Assembly (NCBI RefSeq): GCF_900496995.4
Contig: NC_044004.1
Coordinates: 77,879,538-77,943,537, forward strand
Reading direction: 5' to 3'
Length of the DNA: 64,000 bases
Source: Aquila chrysaetos chrysaetos
Lineage: Eukaryota > Chordata > Aves > Accipitriformes > Accipitridae
Part shown: positions 47,801-60,552 of the stretch, piece after piece
How the letters are laid out: each line of letters begins with the position of its first letter
Position numbering within the stretch: the stretch's first letter is position 1
Made by a program: the position numbers and the translations under genes
Notes under the pieces: generated by a model
What the model was told of the DNA's origin: nothing
What the model saw: the letters and a program-made list of their open reading frames with translations, nothing else
The model's database searches: none

Positions 47801-50800
47801 AAACAGATATGAAAAACAGCAAGCGAACCTTAGCGGAAGAGGTGGTCTTTTAATAAACAAAAACCACAGAACAGCAACAAAAACAATCAAGCAAATGAAG
47901 TGTCGCACTGAGAAATAGTGAGTCACGCTCCCGCACAAAGGCACATTTCTTTGCTTTTGCATGACAACATTGTAAGTGTATCTTTTTCCTTTTTGCCAGC
48001 CAGAGGCATAAAACCACTCGCAGACAGACCCAAGGTCTTTAAAATGTAAACATCTACAACAAAAATATACACTTCTGAAATATAAACACTTCAAAAAGTT
48101 CCGGTTACACTTAAGAGTAAATCCAAGGCTTTAAACAGGATAATAACTTGTGTCACTGTTTAAATATCAACCCGCTAACCTAGTCTACCACATAACGTGG
48201 ACATTCACAGATTTTAAGAGTTTTCATCTTTTTAAGTAGTACAAATACTGAATACAATGAAAATTATTTCCCTATTCAGGTTCTCCATCTGTTCTCATTT
48301 ATATCTTAACCTCAATTCCTACAAATATCCAACTCCACCTAACACATATCTATCACACTGGGAATCCTCCCCAGGAAACCACTGATTACCAAATACACAG
48401 CATCCTCAAATGCTCCCTATACATTTCATATAAAGGACATTAAAGTCATCCCACAGAGGAACAATTTCAGAATAATGTGACACACATAATTTCTGGCAAC
48501 AGTCTGGTTTAGTGCTCCTTGCCTGTGTGCCCGCGTGTAAAACACACACAATTACATTTCTCCATTTCACATGGCTTGCATAAACTGGTTGATAAAACTT
48601 CATCAAGTCTTTTAAACGTTAAAAGCACTAGAGTTTCTGTATTCTGCTTACAAAACACAACCTGGGTATTTGTGCTGCTGAGTAAAGTAAACAGCGATTG
48701 CTTGGCATTACGTAAGAATTTCAAATGCCAGAAACTGCAAGTACACCATTGTATAAAATTGTTCTAAATACCTAGCTGCCACACTGTTTGCAGTCTCGTT
48801 GTCATTGCAGATGAGCTGACTGCATCATTTAAAGTCAAGAGGGCAAAACCAGGCAGAAAAAATTACTAACTTTACCAGAGGAGAACTTCATTCATTACTG
48901 GGTACAGGTAACAAAGCCTAGTCTCCAAGTTACCAATACCTTTATCCCAAATTACTGATTTAGAAAAATGTTTGAGGGTTTCCTTATCAAAACAAGGAAT
49001 GCATGTTCACACATTTTTTAGGATTTTTCCCAAAGGGCTTTTCTCAACAAGGGTAAGGTAATCCATCATGTTTCTTTCAACTGCTTTCACTTCATTTGCT
49101 ATTCACTGAAGTAAATCGCAGAATAACCACTTTCAGTTGTTCACCTTTAGAACAAAGCTGGCACAGCTGTTTAGCCAACATAATGATGTAATTGACTAAT
49201 ACCAGAAGACGCACAGAGAACTTGCACAATTTCTGCTCCTTATGTTTACGATGCATTCACTAATCTCTTTTTAACTATGACCTGTTTTTGACTTGCAGCA
49301 AAATAAACATACATAAAAACAGGGATGACCTGAGAGAAGCCCAAAAATGTCACTTCAGAAGACCAAGAAGGTAAAATGTACCATTTTTAAAAGGTGTTTT
49401 TAGTGCTCCTTCTTCACATACAACTCTCACAACAACTATTCAGTAGTACATAGTATTTTAGGGCTGTAACTGATGTTGGAGCAGTAACAGATTTGATGAG
49501 ATGAAAGGAAAAGGCTGCCAGAGCAGTGGTCAGAAATTGCCAACCCATAGTTAATAAGCCTTAGTGTCCCAGTTGGAAAGGAAAAGCTGAATTATAGAAA
49601 TGCTAAGAAGGATCAGCAAATTGGATTTCAAGAGAGTCTGAAGTACAGTGGTAAAAGAGGAACTGTGTCAGGCACCCAGGGTGCCAGGGAGATGGCATAG
49701 CAGACAGGAGTAGGAAGAAATAACAAGCTGATAAGGAGCAGTTCCTACGAATTAAGTTGCCCTTTAGATTTGATTGCTCTTAATCTGGCCAAAAGGTTCA
49801 GAGATAGTGAGTGACTATGCTGTTTTTCCATTTCCTCAATCTCCAATACCAATGAAACTGAATTAATCATGGAGTCTTTAATAAATATTTTTTCAAAAAG
49901 TTAACAAAAAACCCAATCAAAATCCATACACATGCACATACAGTATTTCACTGGTGCCTGTCCACCTCGGTTACTGCAAGGACAATGCAAAGACAACATT
50001 AAGTCCAGAGACTTACTTCATCCTCCATCTATTTTATCCCCTTCCATTAAGCTGTATAACCACCCTATGCTGACATTTAAATAATGCATCCACAGGGGAA
50101 CAGCACGAGCTGCGATGAAGGACAACAGCTGTCAATCACTGCTGACCCAGAATAGTAGTGAACTGGAGTCTTCTCAAAAAGGCTGTAATTCGCCTTTGAA
50201 TGCAGCCTCACTTGAGTATAAATAGTTGTTCTTTGTACAAAACCAAATTCCCTAACACCGAATAATAAAATGCACAGTGCATTTTTAGACTTTCCTTCAT
50301 ACATTTGGGTAACACTCTTCACTTTTACAGACCCCTATGATCACTCTGAGGCAGCAGACAGTATACACTGTGGGACCCAGCCTGTACTGGGGAGCCAAGA
50401 ACTTGGGTCTGCAGGACCACAGAGAGAGGGATCAGGCTGTAGTCACCTCCCCAGCTTCCAGCTCTCCAAATAAAAACCCACTGCTTATTCTGAATACCTT
50501 CAAACCATACTAAGAAGGGACATGAGCGCTTTCCTGGTAACAAAAGAGAAACCTCAGAATCTGCAGCTTGGAAGAATCTACTTGGCTCTCTGCTGCTTCA
50601 GCCAGACCATTACTAGTACCAACTATGCTGGTTGAAATCTATTTGCTGATTTAAATCTCCATGCTGCTCCAGACTTCACTGCAAGAGCACACTCCCAAAG
50701 TATGCCATGGCTACCAGCACCAGCAATCGTAATGTCTTGCCTTACATCACATCAAATCAGCAGGCAGGCCAGACGTCTCTCACTCCTAACAGCGCTTTCT

Positions 50801-53800
50801 CCTAATATAATATCACATAGACAATACTGATCCATGTAACTAGAGCTTAACCACTGAAATTCAGCCTCATTTTGAGACACCTTGCTCTGCTCTTCAATAG
50901 CAAATAGTAACACCTTACAATCACTGGTACTAGCTCAAGCACAGACAGTTAAACGCTCTGGAAGACCTTGCTTTTTGAAGCAGTAAAGCAAGCAGACGGT
51001 TGGGACTGAAATAAACTAGAACTGGTAACATGGGACACTTCTGTAGACCTCTTCAGCTCTGGGGAATTCCTGCATTTCTAAGGACACAAGCATTGTACGT
51101 CTTTTTCATCAATTTTCCTGAATGAACTACATTACTCTCAGTGAAACATCCATAGTGACTCTGTAAACATCTGTAAAACCACAAAATGAATCCTTCATAT
51201 TTACATATTCAGAGGCATGGCCAGACATATGTTTAGCTATTCATCCCAATTGCTCCATTACAGCTGGAGAAACCCAGTGAACTGAATCCATATACTATTT
51301 CCCAGAAACTGCTCAGCCTAACAAATCTGTGCAGCAGGATACCCTCAGTGACTTCCAAACAGAGATGACAGCCTCTCCCCATACAGCCTCTATATGGCCC
51401 TCAATGGCTGCTTCGCCACACTAAAAAATGCTCTCATTTTTGTATCCATCTCTGTTGCCACAGGTACCAACAGGACCTAGCGGAGTACTGAACAAAGCTA
51501 CTCTATAGGTGTGGTTCTCTACAGCCAGCAATCTCAGTCTCACTATTGGTCTTCCCAGGGTTGTAGGACTGCATTAACACTCATTGTAATAGGGTCCTAA
51601 AATTACTATTCTAACCTGAAATGCACCATAGGCGACAACCGCATAGACTCTATCTGTTCATTGTCTTCAAGTCATCCATCAAGGAAGACACTGTATCTTG
51701 TCCTACATTCTAACAGACGAGAGGTTCAGGACGTGGTACCACACGACAGGCAGTGACAACCGAATTGCTAGCTGCCACTGGAAAGGGACAGTTCCTGTCC
51801 CTCCATCCCACACTCCCAGCTGCATACTCCTACCACCTCCCTCGCACCAGCTCTGGCACTTTTCTCGACATCTCAGTGAGCTCCTTCAATGCATTAAACC
51901 CATCAGAAACTGATGCAGTGGAAGGGGGAGAGAGAGAGCAAATGCTTTTCTGTCAATTCAGCAAACCAATCCGTCCCTTTGCTGAACTGGGTGCTACGGG
52001 TGGTGCCAACTACAGCACAGCTGAGACTGGGGGAAAGAAGAGGAGAGACCATCCCTTTTAGCAGCAGAGACTTGTTAGATCAGCTGAAATGTCTGGCCAA
52101 AGGATCCCTTGGCCAGTCACCACTCACAGCATAGCAGGTGATGTTAAAACACAACAATGGGAGTTGGAGGGGAAGGCAAAAAGGCGACACGTGGATAGAG
52201 ATTAAACACTTGAGTATTTGTTCCCCCAGTACCCAGAAACACGAAGAAAAGATACAGTCTGCCAAAAAAAATGGTGCCAGTTCCAAGGGGTGCTACGGGC
52301 ATTTCCCCAGAAGATTAAGCAGATTAAGATGCTGTGATACCTATACACTTGAGTATGTTAAGAACATCCTTTATCAGCAAAAATAACCCCAGAGCTACAC
52401 CACAACAGAATGGCAACAGAACATCTAATAAAGCACATCTGCAGGGTAAAGGTTTGCAGATGGACACCAGGCATTGTGGGCACCAGGCTGCATCAGCCTG
52501 AGAGTAGAAAGGCAAGAGCCAAGAAACAGATTGCAAATATTTTCAAGCTGTATCACAGCTGACATCTCTCTTGCTTTTACAAAACACAACACCATACAGT
52601 ATTTCATAGCCATGAGTACCATGATTTTGTGACTTGCACATTCCAACCGGAATCCTAATGACTGCTGTTTTATGAGATCTGCTAAAGTCTCGTCACAAGG
52701 TAAGAGGCAAGTTAACAAGCCCCAAAATACAAGAACATATTTTCACCCCATCACCACTGCAAATGGCTATAGAGTCTAGTTCCTACTTCACCCTTTCCTA
52801 GTACCCTTAATATCTTTCTCCTTTGAATCACTCAAGCATTGTGGTTTCAAACTCTAAAAGTCAAATATGAGTGATTGGTTCAGACAGGAACACTCAACCA
52901 GAAGTGTACCATGACAGTTTGTGCAAGACGACCTCCACCCAACTTTGTAGACATCATCTCATTTATATTCTGGGATGATCGTATCAGGCTCCAGTCAAAA
53001 TCTGGCCCTACCCTGAACAAACAAAAAACTACATAAGATAATAATCCTGAAATGCCACCAGCACTCCAGAGTGCCACCCTTTAAATATTTTTATTGAGAA
53101 GTCAGGAGGCAGCAGAAGAGGCAGACAGCAACTCAAGTTTACCCATGTATTGCCACAAAACACACTACTGAAAATGACAAATGATGAGAGAGTTGCTTTA
53201 TTTTGAAATGCACAGTCTTAAACAGGTACTAATAAAAGTAAAAGCTATTATTCTCCATCAGAATTGAAATGCAATCTCATTACTGACTTTTAAACTTCAA
53301 AAGTCATGCCATAAACATTTCAAGTATCACTTGCTATAGATATTAAATTCACAGATTTCATGCAAGTGTGTACTTTTTTCAGTAACTCCAGCATTCTCAA
53401 GATAACCTTTATTTCAAAACTGGATTGCATTAAGGTTATATAGTCCATTTTGTTTTTACTAGATAATTGCACTAAACACGCTGCCACCGACAGTGAAAAT
53501 GCTCCACTGTTTCTAGGATTATTAACCAGTTTAGTACAATAGATCACCTCTCAAGTATTTTGAAACAACAGATGGCCAGTGATCCCAGGGCAATACTCCC
53601 AAGCGTGCTAAAAAACATAATAATCAAAATAGAAATTTCAGTTTTCTTTTGGTCACATCAGAAGTTATGGATGGGTTCATGGACTTAGTTCAAACTGCTT
53701 GAACAAATGAAGAAATATCAGAAAAACATTTTTCTGGGGAATAAAAAGGAAGAAAAAGGTAAAAAAAAATTAAGCTTGGAGAAAAACTTTCAGAGAAACT

Positions 53801-56800
53801 CTTGTTAAATGTTTCACTTTGGTGTGTTAACAACTTGAAGTGTATAGAAACCATTGATAAATTAAACAGCAATTAAACAGAAGTCTGCCCAAAAAACTGC
53901 AGTGGAACAGGTCCCTGTGTTCTAGAAAATATGACAGCTATATGTATTCTGTGGAAACTGACCACGAGAAGAGGGCATTTTTCTGGGATCTACCTTCAAG
54001 CATCTTCTGAACCCTGTGACTGTTAAGTCTACTGCCGAAAGCAGTGCTACCTCTTTTTGCCCATTCAACTCTCTGTGCACTTGGCACTTCTCTTGCTTCC
54101 ATTACAGAATACAGAATCGGAACCTGCTTTTGTTACAGAAGATGAATCTGAACAACTTTTAAAAATCTTCAGTAATATACACCGAACACATTAAAAAAAA
54201 AAAAAAAAAGGCGAAAAACCCAAAGTCACTGGTTTTAACTAACTGCAATTTAGTCTCTTCATCTAGTATGTCAAAAGAAATCATATCTTAAAAAGACATT
54301 ACTAACATAGTTCACCTTCTGCAAAATGCTTTTAAATATATCTCCACCACACAATAAACTCTTTCTTAGAACCAGCTGCACAAATTTCAAGCATTTATTA
54401 CCCAAATAAAAACCATCAGCAGCCACCTGATCTCCTTTTCTTGATGACCAATTCAGGAATATGCAGCCCCATCTTATCAAGATGCCAAATGTCCCAGAGT
54501 CTTCATACTGACTTCACTAAATGTCATACATGTGTCGCTGCAGTTTTTACCAAAAGTTTTAATCCACCCACATAAGGGGGTCATAAAGACAGCTTTTGCA
54601 AGAATCTGCATTTATGCAGCTATCTCCATAATTTCACTGTTTACTGTCAAACTACTATATGTCATCTGTATTTGTCTTATTCATTTAGCTATGGCTGTGC
54701 AACAGGTAAGCAGGAGTTGGATTCTTTTTTTCTGTAAACAAGAAAATGTAAGTACCTATAAGCGCTCCTGATTTCTAAAGCCTGTGAGAAGATTTAAGGG
54801 CTAAATCCTGCCCTCTAGTGTACCTGTGGATGGTGATGCCCTGGGAACCTTCCACACTCTTCCAACAGCCCTTTCCAAACCGGGCGGGAAACAGCTGGGA
54901 GAGACAGGACAGTTCATTGTCCACCAGAGACATCTCGTATTTGCCTTGCTTCATCTTCAGACTGTACCTGCTACTCGGTCACACACCTTTGGGGTGGGTG
55001 AGACTCACTGAAATCTGGGTAAGAGGATTAGCAGACACGATGACAGCGGAGAGAGCATCCTCCACTGAACAGCACCATCCCTCAGCAAGCCCAGCCAACA
55101 CAGGTGGTCTGTCCCTCATTTCATTAATTTACCCTGCAGGACTACGCAGAAAACAGTATGACAGTATTTCTATGACAAAATAAGCGAAAGATGCAAAGGA
55201 AGCATATCCTCAACTTTTTTGCACAGGGGCTCTCCGCTACCTCACTCCCTAAAACCAGCTATATCTAAGAGCCAGGAGGAATTTCTGTGTTGACTATATC
55301 GCAAAGCATTAGTACTTGGCAAACCAGTTAAGGTCTGTGCAATAGATCAAAAGTAATGCAAAAAGAGTCCGTTTACAGAAGGACGTGGATAGAAGCAATA
55401 TATTTGGACATTTAGGGCCAGGTTTTGCTTTTTTTTTTTTTTATTTAAAAAAAAAGTCAATCTCACCTAGTGCTAAGATTTGCAACAGGACGCCCTGTCA
55501 ACAGCTCTGGCCACACCTGTGGGACACCGAAATGGGAGAGGAGATCTTCTGAGTCCCAGATAACTTACGCACCTATAAAAAACTAAGCACCAGGTACTGA
55601 AACTTCATACTAAAACACTTCTTGACATTTGCTCAAATTTTTCTTTCTGAGGATCACAGTTAGTTTTCTTCCATTTGCACAAACAGCAATCAGATTTCTA
55701 TCTTCTTGATTAAGCTGGTATGCTCTAAAAGTCTGCATATACTCCAATACAGTCTTTTCAAAACATTTACAGCATAACCATTTAAATGTTGTGTATGATA
55801 CAAGTAAAAATCATAACACTAACAACTACTTATGAAAGGAACTTTCTTAAGAAGAAAATTTCCTGGACCAGTATTACCGTATTTTACATGTTCTTGAGAT
55901 ATCTGTGGAAGAGTAGCCAGCTACTGAGCGGGAAGAAGGTATTTCAGACATCTGCAGGGTTGATAAAAGCTCATGCTGCTGAATCCTTTCCGAGTGACAG
56001 GCTGGAGCCTTGTCACCTCATTAAAGAGCGGACAAGAACGGCTCAGGATTCCTCGGACGCCTTGGTTTATGCTCACCGTGAAATAAAGCTGCTTGAGAAA
56101 TTATGGAAATATATAAATGCCAACCATTCCTCAGTGAGGGAAACTGTGAAGGGAACCAGCTGTACTATTAGACATTTTCTAAAATGTATGGATAAGAGTT
56201 CCCTTTCCATTCCCCTTGCTTTTCCCCTTCACCAACACTGTAGCCTCTTTGAGGCAAACACCTCAGGAGAGTTTCTAAAAGCCTTTCCAAAAAGACTGCG
56301 TTCTTTGTACGTTTTCCAGGGCATAAATCAAAAGTTGTTGATCAACAACAACAACAACAAAAAAAGACAGTCATGTTTTTTGTTTTGCTTTAAACAACAA
56401 AACTCTAAGAAAGTGCCTTCTGTTTCTTGTTTGTCTGAAACATACCTCTTCAAGGGAAAAAAAACTCAACAGAAGTCCCCAGGGTGTGTCCAAAGGGGCA
56501 CTTCACTTAAGTCACTGTTCAACACACATCAGATGTGGCAATATTGACCACGTAAGACGTATTGTCCTGTTTTTTAGCTGCATGAATCATATGATTCCAA
56601 TCCTCCAGAACACAGGACGTCAACTTCCATTCCCAATTTCACTAACAACACAATTATGAATAAACCAAGGTGAATGGGGTGAGTGTAAAACAGTCAAAAC
56701 AATCAGTGCCATGACATAAACCAGCCCATATATTTCGAACAAGCCGTCCCTTAGTACTAGAGGCAGAAGGAGGGGAGCAAAAAAGGACATGGATCATGGA

Positions 56801-59800
56801 AATTTGTTTACAGTATTAGACTTTAGTCTGAAACATAAAGAGATAGTCATTTGCTTTCTAAAATAAGAACTTCCTTTAAAAGTAAAAATGAGGCTGTGCT
56901 AACCAAATGCTGTTTTGTACAATTAATTCATAAGAACAGCAGCTACCACAAGAATCTCTCCTAACTGCCCTTTAATTAAATTTCTAAACCAAATTCTCTG
57001 CAGCCATTATATTTCTTTTCTCAAAACCATCTTACAAAACCTTTTAGTAAGAAAAACACCATGAGTTATTTGAAGTTTATATTTTCTTTGTTTATTTCTT
57101 TTTTTAAAGTCTTCTCACGTTCTCCAAGATTTATTGCCATCTGCCATGCCAACGTGACCTGCCAGGCATACCACAAGATTTCACAGGGACTTCCACAGAG
57201 CAGCATTCACCAGGTCAGAGTTCACCATCATGCAGATTCGTATCGAATGACGTATTCACAACAAAGATGCTAAGGATGTGAACCATGTAATGCCGCAGCA
57301 ACATGCCTCGCTGACGCCTCAAGCACTGATTTCTCTACTTCTCAGAACTAGAGTTCCTCCAGGAAAAAAAAAAAAAAAAAAGAAAGGAAGGAAAAAAAAC
57401 CCACCCACACAAAAAAAAAAAACCCAAAAACAAAAAGAGCTGTCTGATAATGAGAAAAGGAGAGCGTGACAGCAGGGGACAAGGGAGCAGCTCGGGCACG
57501 GGGGCACTCCTGCGCCTAGGTGCACTTGTTGGAAGTGAATCCCACCAGCCCTCCAGCTGTATCATGCTTACAAACCTGTCTTTTTAAACAGATTTTTTGC
57601 AGATGGCCAGAGAGTGCCAAGCTGGTGGGTACCTGAGGAGCTCCCCAGCAGCTGACTTTCTGCAGCAGAGGGCAGAGGCCACGCCAGTCATTTATAATTC
57701 AGGTTTTCCTTCACCTGTTGCCACCGCTCACTCAAGAGGAAAAAGGGTAGGAAAAGAGAGGGGCTGCAGGGAGACAAGTGCCAAAAGGAAAGGGGAAAGA
57801 ATACTAGTGATCAGATAAGACTGAAGAGGCAGAGAAAAAAAAAGTACAGAGACAAAATGGAGAGCCAGAAAGAAAAGACAGCAAAAATACAGCTATAGAG
57901 CAGAACAGAGAAACTTGAAAGGGAAAGAGTAAGGCAGTATCACCAACATCAGAAAGATTTTCAAATATAATTCACTACTAGGAAAGCAGCATGAGAAGTC
58001 AGTTAAAAAATGTCTAGCATTGATAAGGCTTAAAAGGAAGACAAAACATGTATTAGATGGACTCAAGAACATAAAACTAGTAAGAGTTTTCCTGGCAGAA
58101 AAATTTTTAAAAGGGGGGGGGGGGGGGGGAGCTCTGTGATGAAAAAGATGACAACAATGAATACCACCACCGCTCAGGGCAGCTTGGCCCAGCCAGGTGA
58201 GCACAGAACACACACCACTACTGGCATTTCTCACCACAAACAGCAAGTACTGAATGAGACAAGAACCTGATAGCCGTGGCAACGTCTGGAGACCCAGCTT
58301 CAGCCTTGTACGTCCTCGACTCAACATCATCTCCCTTTGCAACAAGTTTCCAGCACATTCTCACAGCTACTTCTAGGGGTTGAGATGACATGTTTGACAA
58401 ACTAACGAGACTTATATCCTGTAAGAATTCCCCCGTTTCCCAAATACAAAAAGCTAAAGCAAGCTGAATATATTACTGCACGCTTTCCAGCACAGACTTG
58501 ATCCTGCGCAGTAACCAACTGGTATGTGTGAAAACCAAAGCACTTACCTATATGGTAAGTTAACGCTTTGCTTTAGGCGTCAACATTTGAAAAGTCCACA
58601 TGCAATGATTTACTGCATTGCATTGGCAATAAACTTATTTTGTTACTACTCGCACATCATCAACTATGCTTCCCTTTAAACCAGTATCTGAGAAAGAGAG
58701 AAATGCAAACACGCAGGACCAAGTCTGAAAGCTTCCTGTACCTTTTCCTAAGAAGGCTAGGTGGCCTAATAAAGGATGCTAACTTTCCCAAAATATGCTG
58801 TTCCACATATATCTTCAGCCCATGTCAGGTACATTATTTCTACCAGAGTCACAAAATAGCCTCAAGACTGAAGCCCAACCTGGCAATACTGTTATTTGCA
58901 AAGTCTGTTACAGTATTTCTTTGGAATTGTTGGAAAAGCTTTTTTTTCTCTTTGTCCTCTGACTTCAGTCCCATCTGTGCATCTATCACTCAGAGCACAG
59001 GTGCAAAAAGCCAAAGAATCACAGTAAGACATTTCACCTGCTCTTTATGCCAAGCACCTGCAGGCAGGCCGCTGCTTGACCTTGCAGGTCAAGGTGCAGG
59101 CATTGTACAATAACAAGTTTTTCTCAAACAAGGAACTGCATTGAGACTATCTGACAGACATCTATACAGCAACTGCTTGTACCTGTTCTGAAGGAAACAC
59201 CTCATGGGCATTTAAAAAACTTGCCGCTACATCCGCAAAACTCCATACTGAATACTTCCAAAATATTCTGAGGTCTGCAAAAAGGCATTTTGTTCCTGGG
59301 ACAAAGAACAGCCTGCATTTGTAACAGCAACCTGCCCCCACGCTCCATCTGAGACGGCCTGTCGGAGAGTGGGCACCTGGCACTGCAGACGGCAGAGGCA
59401 AGCTCGGGTCACGGACCCTCAGACCGGACTAACCACTCAACCCACAGGCTGTGTTCCAAGCTCAGGAGCCTCTTCCTCCCTCAGAAGATCAGGTATCAGG
59501 GGACAAACTGCTTCTGCTGGAATCCATAGGTTTTGTTTGATCTGTATTTTATCCATCCTTGATTAAGTTTAAAACAAAAATAAATCACAACATGCAACAT
59601 TTTAAGCCAAAAAGGTGTTCTAACAGTACGTTGTTATAAACAGTGCTTCCCTGAACAGATTTACATCTCTGTTCCTGAGAGTACTTGTACGCTAAGAGTA
59701 CTTCTATTCATGACGACTTACCCGCTCCTGGGAGAAAAACCAACCTTCTTTCTACCTTCATGCAACTAACACATTTACCACTGCCGTGTAAAGCCATCAA

Positions 59801-60459
59801 GTGCCACTACAGCCATTTAAGAGCCACGCAAACAAATTCAGACACCTTCAAGCACGTAAGCAAATCTTTGTGCGTTTGACAAGCTCTGGACCGCGGCAGG
59901 TTGAATGAGGAGATGCCAACAGGAGTCTGCACCGAGGCAGAGCATCCCACCGGTGCCGATGCGGTGGTACCCGGCAGTGGGAAGGCCGGCGCGGTCTGGA
60001 CCCACCAGCCGCGATACACACCTGTACGTGCAAATGAATAAACCCCACGTCCGTACATACCCACGTTTATTTACAGGCGCGTGTATGCATATTTACGCAC
60101 TCTTTCTAAGCCAAGCTCGCTGCCGAGGCTTCAGCAGGGCAGGACGGCCGCCGAGGCGCCGGCCCCTCTCGGGAGCCCCGCTGCCCGGGGCGGAGGGGCC
60201 GCCGGGCCCGGGCCCCGGCCCCGGGCCCCGGCCCCGGCCCCAGCCCCGGCCCCGGCCCAGCGGGACACTCACTGTGAGGGTCGCTCTTCTCCCGGACGCC
60301 GTCCACCCTGCCGTCAGGGTTGATGCGCAGGAAGAAGCCGCCGTTCTTGCAGTAGAGCCGCTTGGGGTCCTTGAAGTGCCCGGGGGGGAAGGCGCCGCTG
60401 CCCCCGTCGTCGGGCAGCGCCGGCAGCGTGGTGATGCTCCCCGCCGCCGCCGCCGCCAT
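30960..60459 (-). CDS. FGF2: FGF2 basic fibroblast growth factor, complete coding span
   Basis: FGF2 is a heparin-binding mitogen that signals through FGFR1-4, leaves cells by unconventional secretion and also acts in the nucleus. Three exons (187, 104, 186 nt) join in phase to 158 residues plus TGA, the avian length for the AUG form. Landmarks: residues 1-30 are MAAAAAGSITTLPALPDDGG and following; RLYCKNGGFFLRINPDGRVD at 34-53; LQLQAEERGVVSIKGVSANR at 65-84; FFFERLESNNYNTYRSRKY at 105-123; the basic heparin/phosphoinositide-binding loop KRTGQYKPGPKTGPGQK at 131-147; the end is LFLPMSAKS. There is no signal peptide, as is normal for FGF2. The frame stays open upstream of ATG 60459, with in-frame CTG codons and a Gly-Arg repeat. 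It is convergent with NUDT6, its known antisense partner. Confidence 0.98.
32818..32854 (+). repeat. Poly(G) homopolymer, 37 nt
   Basis: Uninterrupted G run (C run on the FGF2 sense strand) in intron 2. Such length is unusual and may be partly an assembly artefact. Confidence 0.9.
33640..33900 (+). other. CpG-rich patch with a possible orphan exon in FGF2 intron 2
   Basis: A small CpG-rich patch in otherwise AT-rich intron. It carries an ATG in good context (gaccATGG at 33657) and an open frame of about 57 codons that runs into a plausible donor, GGAAG|GTAGGT, at 33829/33830. The translation resembles no family I know. It may be an alternative promoter or an unannotated first exon on the NUDT6 strand, or simply an intronic CpG island. 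Confidence 0.3.
38179..38282 (-). CDS. FGF2: FGF2 exon 2 (104 nt)
   Basis: Acceptor TTCACAG|TCAAAC and donor CTTTG|GTAAGC. It encodes (I)KLQLQAEERGVVSIKGVSAN and then RFLAMKEDGRLLAL. Position 81 is Ser where mammals have Cys. Confidence 0.98.
41022..41045 (+). repeat. Poly(A) homopolymer, 24 nt
   Basis: Uninterrupted A run in FGF2 intron 1; simple repeat. Confidence 0.95.
46065..46145 (-). repeat. CR1 3'-end fragment
   Basis: A tcagaatctcaca..gggtcagaaggaccct..ctagtccagcctcctgct pattern matches the reverse complement of CR1 3' ends common in birds. Short and degraded. Confidence 0.6.
55786..56547 (+). other. 253-codon ORF of unknown significance
   Basis: Longest open frame outside GC-rich islands, on the strand opposite FGF2, inside intron 1. 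The predicted product is Lys/Ser-rich with an Asn run from the CAA repeat and has no domain I can identify. No obvious splice partners, promoter or poly(A) signal were found. It could be chance, a decayed mobile-element reading frame or a lineage-specific transcript. I do not claim it is a gene. Confidence 0.15.
56343..56360 (+). repeat. (CAA)n microsatellite
   Basis: Short CAA/ACA tract, read as a run of Asn in the surrounding 253-codon ORF. Confidence 0.85.
58113..58129 (+). repeat. Poly(G) homopolymer, 17 nt
   Basis: Uninterrupted G run in FGF2 intron 1. Confidence 0.9.
60211..60259 (-). repeat. GGGGCC hexanucleotide array in FGF2 intron 1
   Basis: On the plus strand seven GGCCCC units and one AGCCCC unit occur, with one extra G after the second unit and the last unit variant. 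On the FGF2 sense strand this reads as GGGGCC repeats starting 14 nt inside the intron. Such arrays can form G-quadruplexes. Confidence 0.85.
60273..60459 (-). CDS. FGF2: FGF2 exon 1 (AUG-initiated coding part)
   Basis: 62 codons plus 1 nt. Donor CCTCACA|GTGAGT. It encodes the N-terminus through KDPKRLYCKNGGFFLRINPD and GRVDGVREKSDPH. The ATG context (C at -3, G at +4) is only moderate. Confidence 0.97.
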
Positions 60460-60552
60460 GCGCCGGGCCCCGGCGGCGCCCCGCCGCGCCGGGCCCCCGC
60501 CGCCCCCCGCCGCCAGCCCCGGGCGGCCTCGTCCCCTGCCGCGGCCGTCCAG
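60460..60552 (-). CDS. FGF2: Candidate CUG-initiated N-terminal extension of FGF2 (high-molecular-weight isoforms)
   Basis: In frame with the FGF2 ATG, CTG codons start at 60552 (adds 31 residues, good context with A at -3 and G at +4) and at 60516 (adds 19 residues, G at -3 and G at +4). The 31-residue extension begins LDGRGRGRGRPGLAAG, and its GRGRGRG run resembles the methylated Gly-Arg nuclear-targeting region of mammalian high-molecular-weight FGF2. Further in-frame CTGs lie at 60705 and 60801. Initiation at CUG is known for FGF2 in other vertebrates; here it is inferred. Confidence 0.65.

Larger units (their letters stand above)
38283..60272 (-). other. FGF2: FGF2 intron 1
   Basis: GT-AG intron of about 22 kb. 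It contains a GGGGCC hexamer array near its 5' end (60211-60259), A-runs (41022-41045, 54193-54209), a 17-G run (58113-58129), a CR1-like scrap near 46065-46145 and a 253-codon plus-strand ORF of unknown meaning (55786-56547). No known gene was recognised inside it. Confidence 0.85.

Noticed and set aside
58640..59113. 157-codon plus-strand ORF in FGF2 intron 1
   Set aside because: No recognisable domain and a length at the edge of chance expectation.
30960..60459. Lack of a signal peptide in FGF2 as a sign of a damaged gene
   Set aside because: FGF2 normally lacks one and is exported unconventionally.
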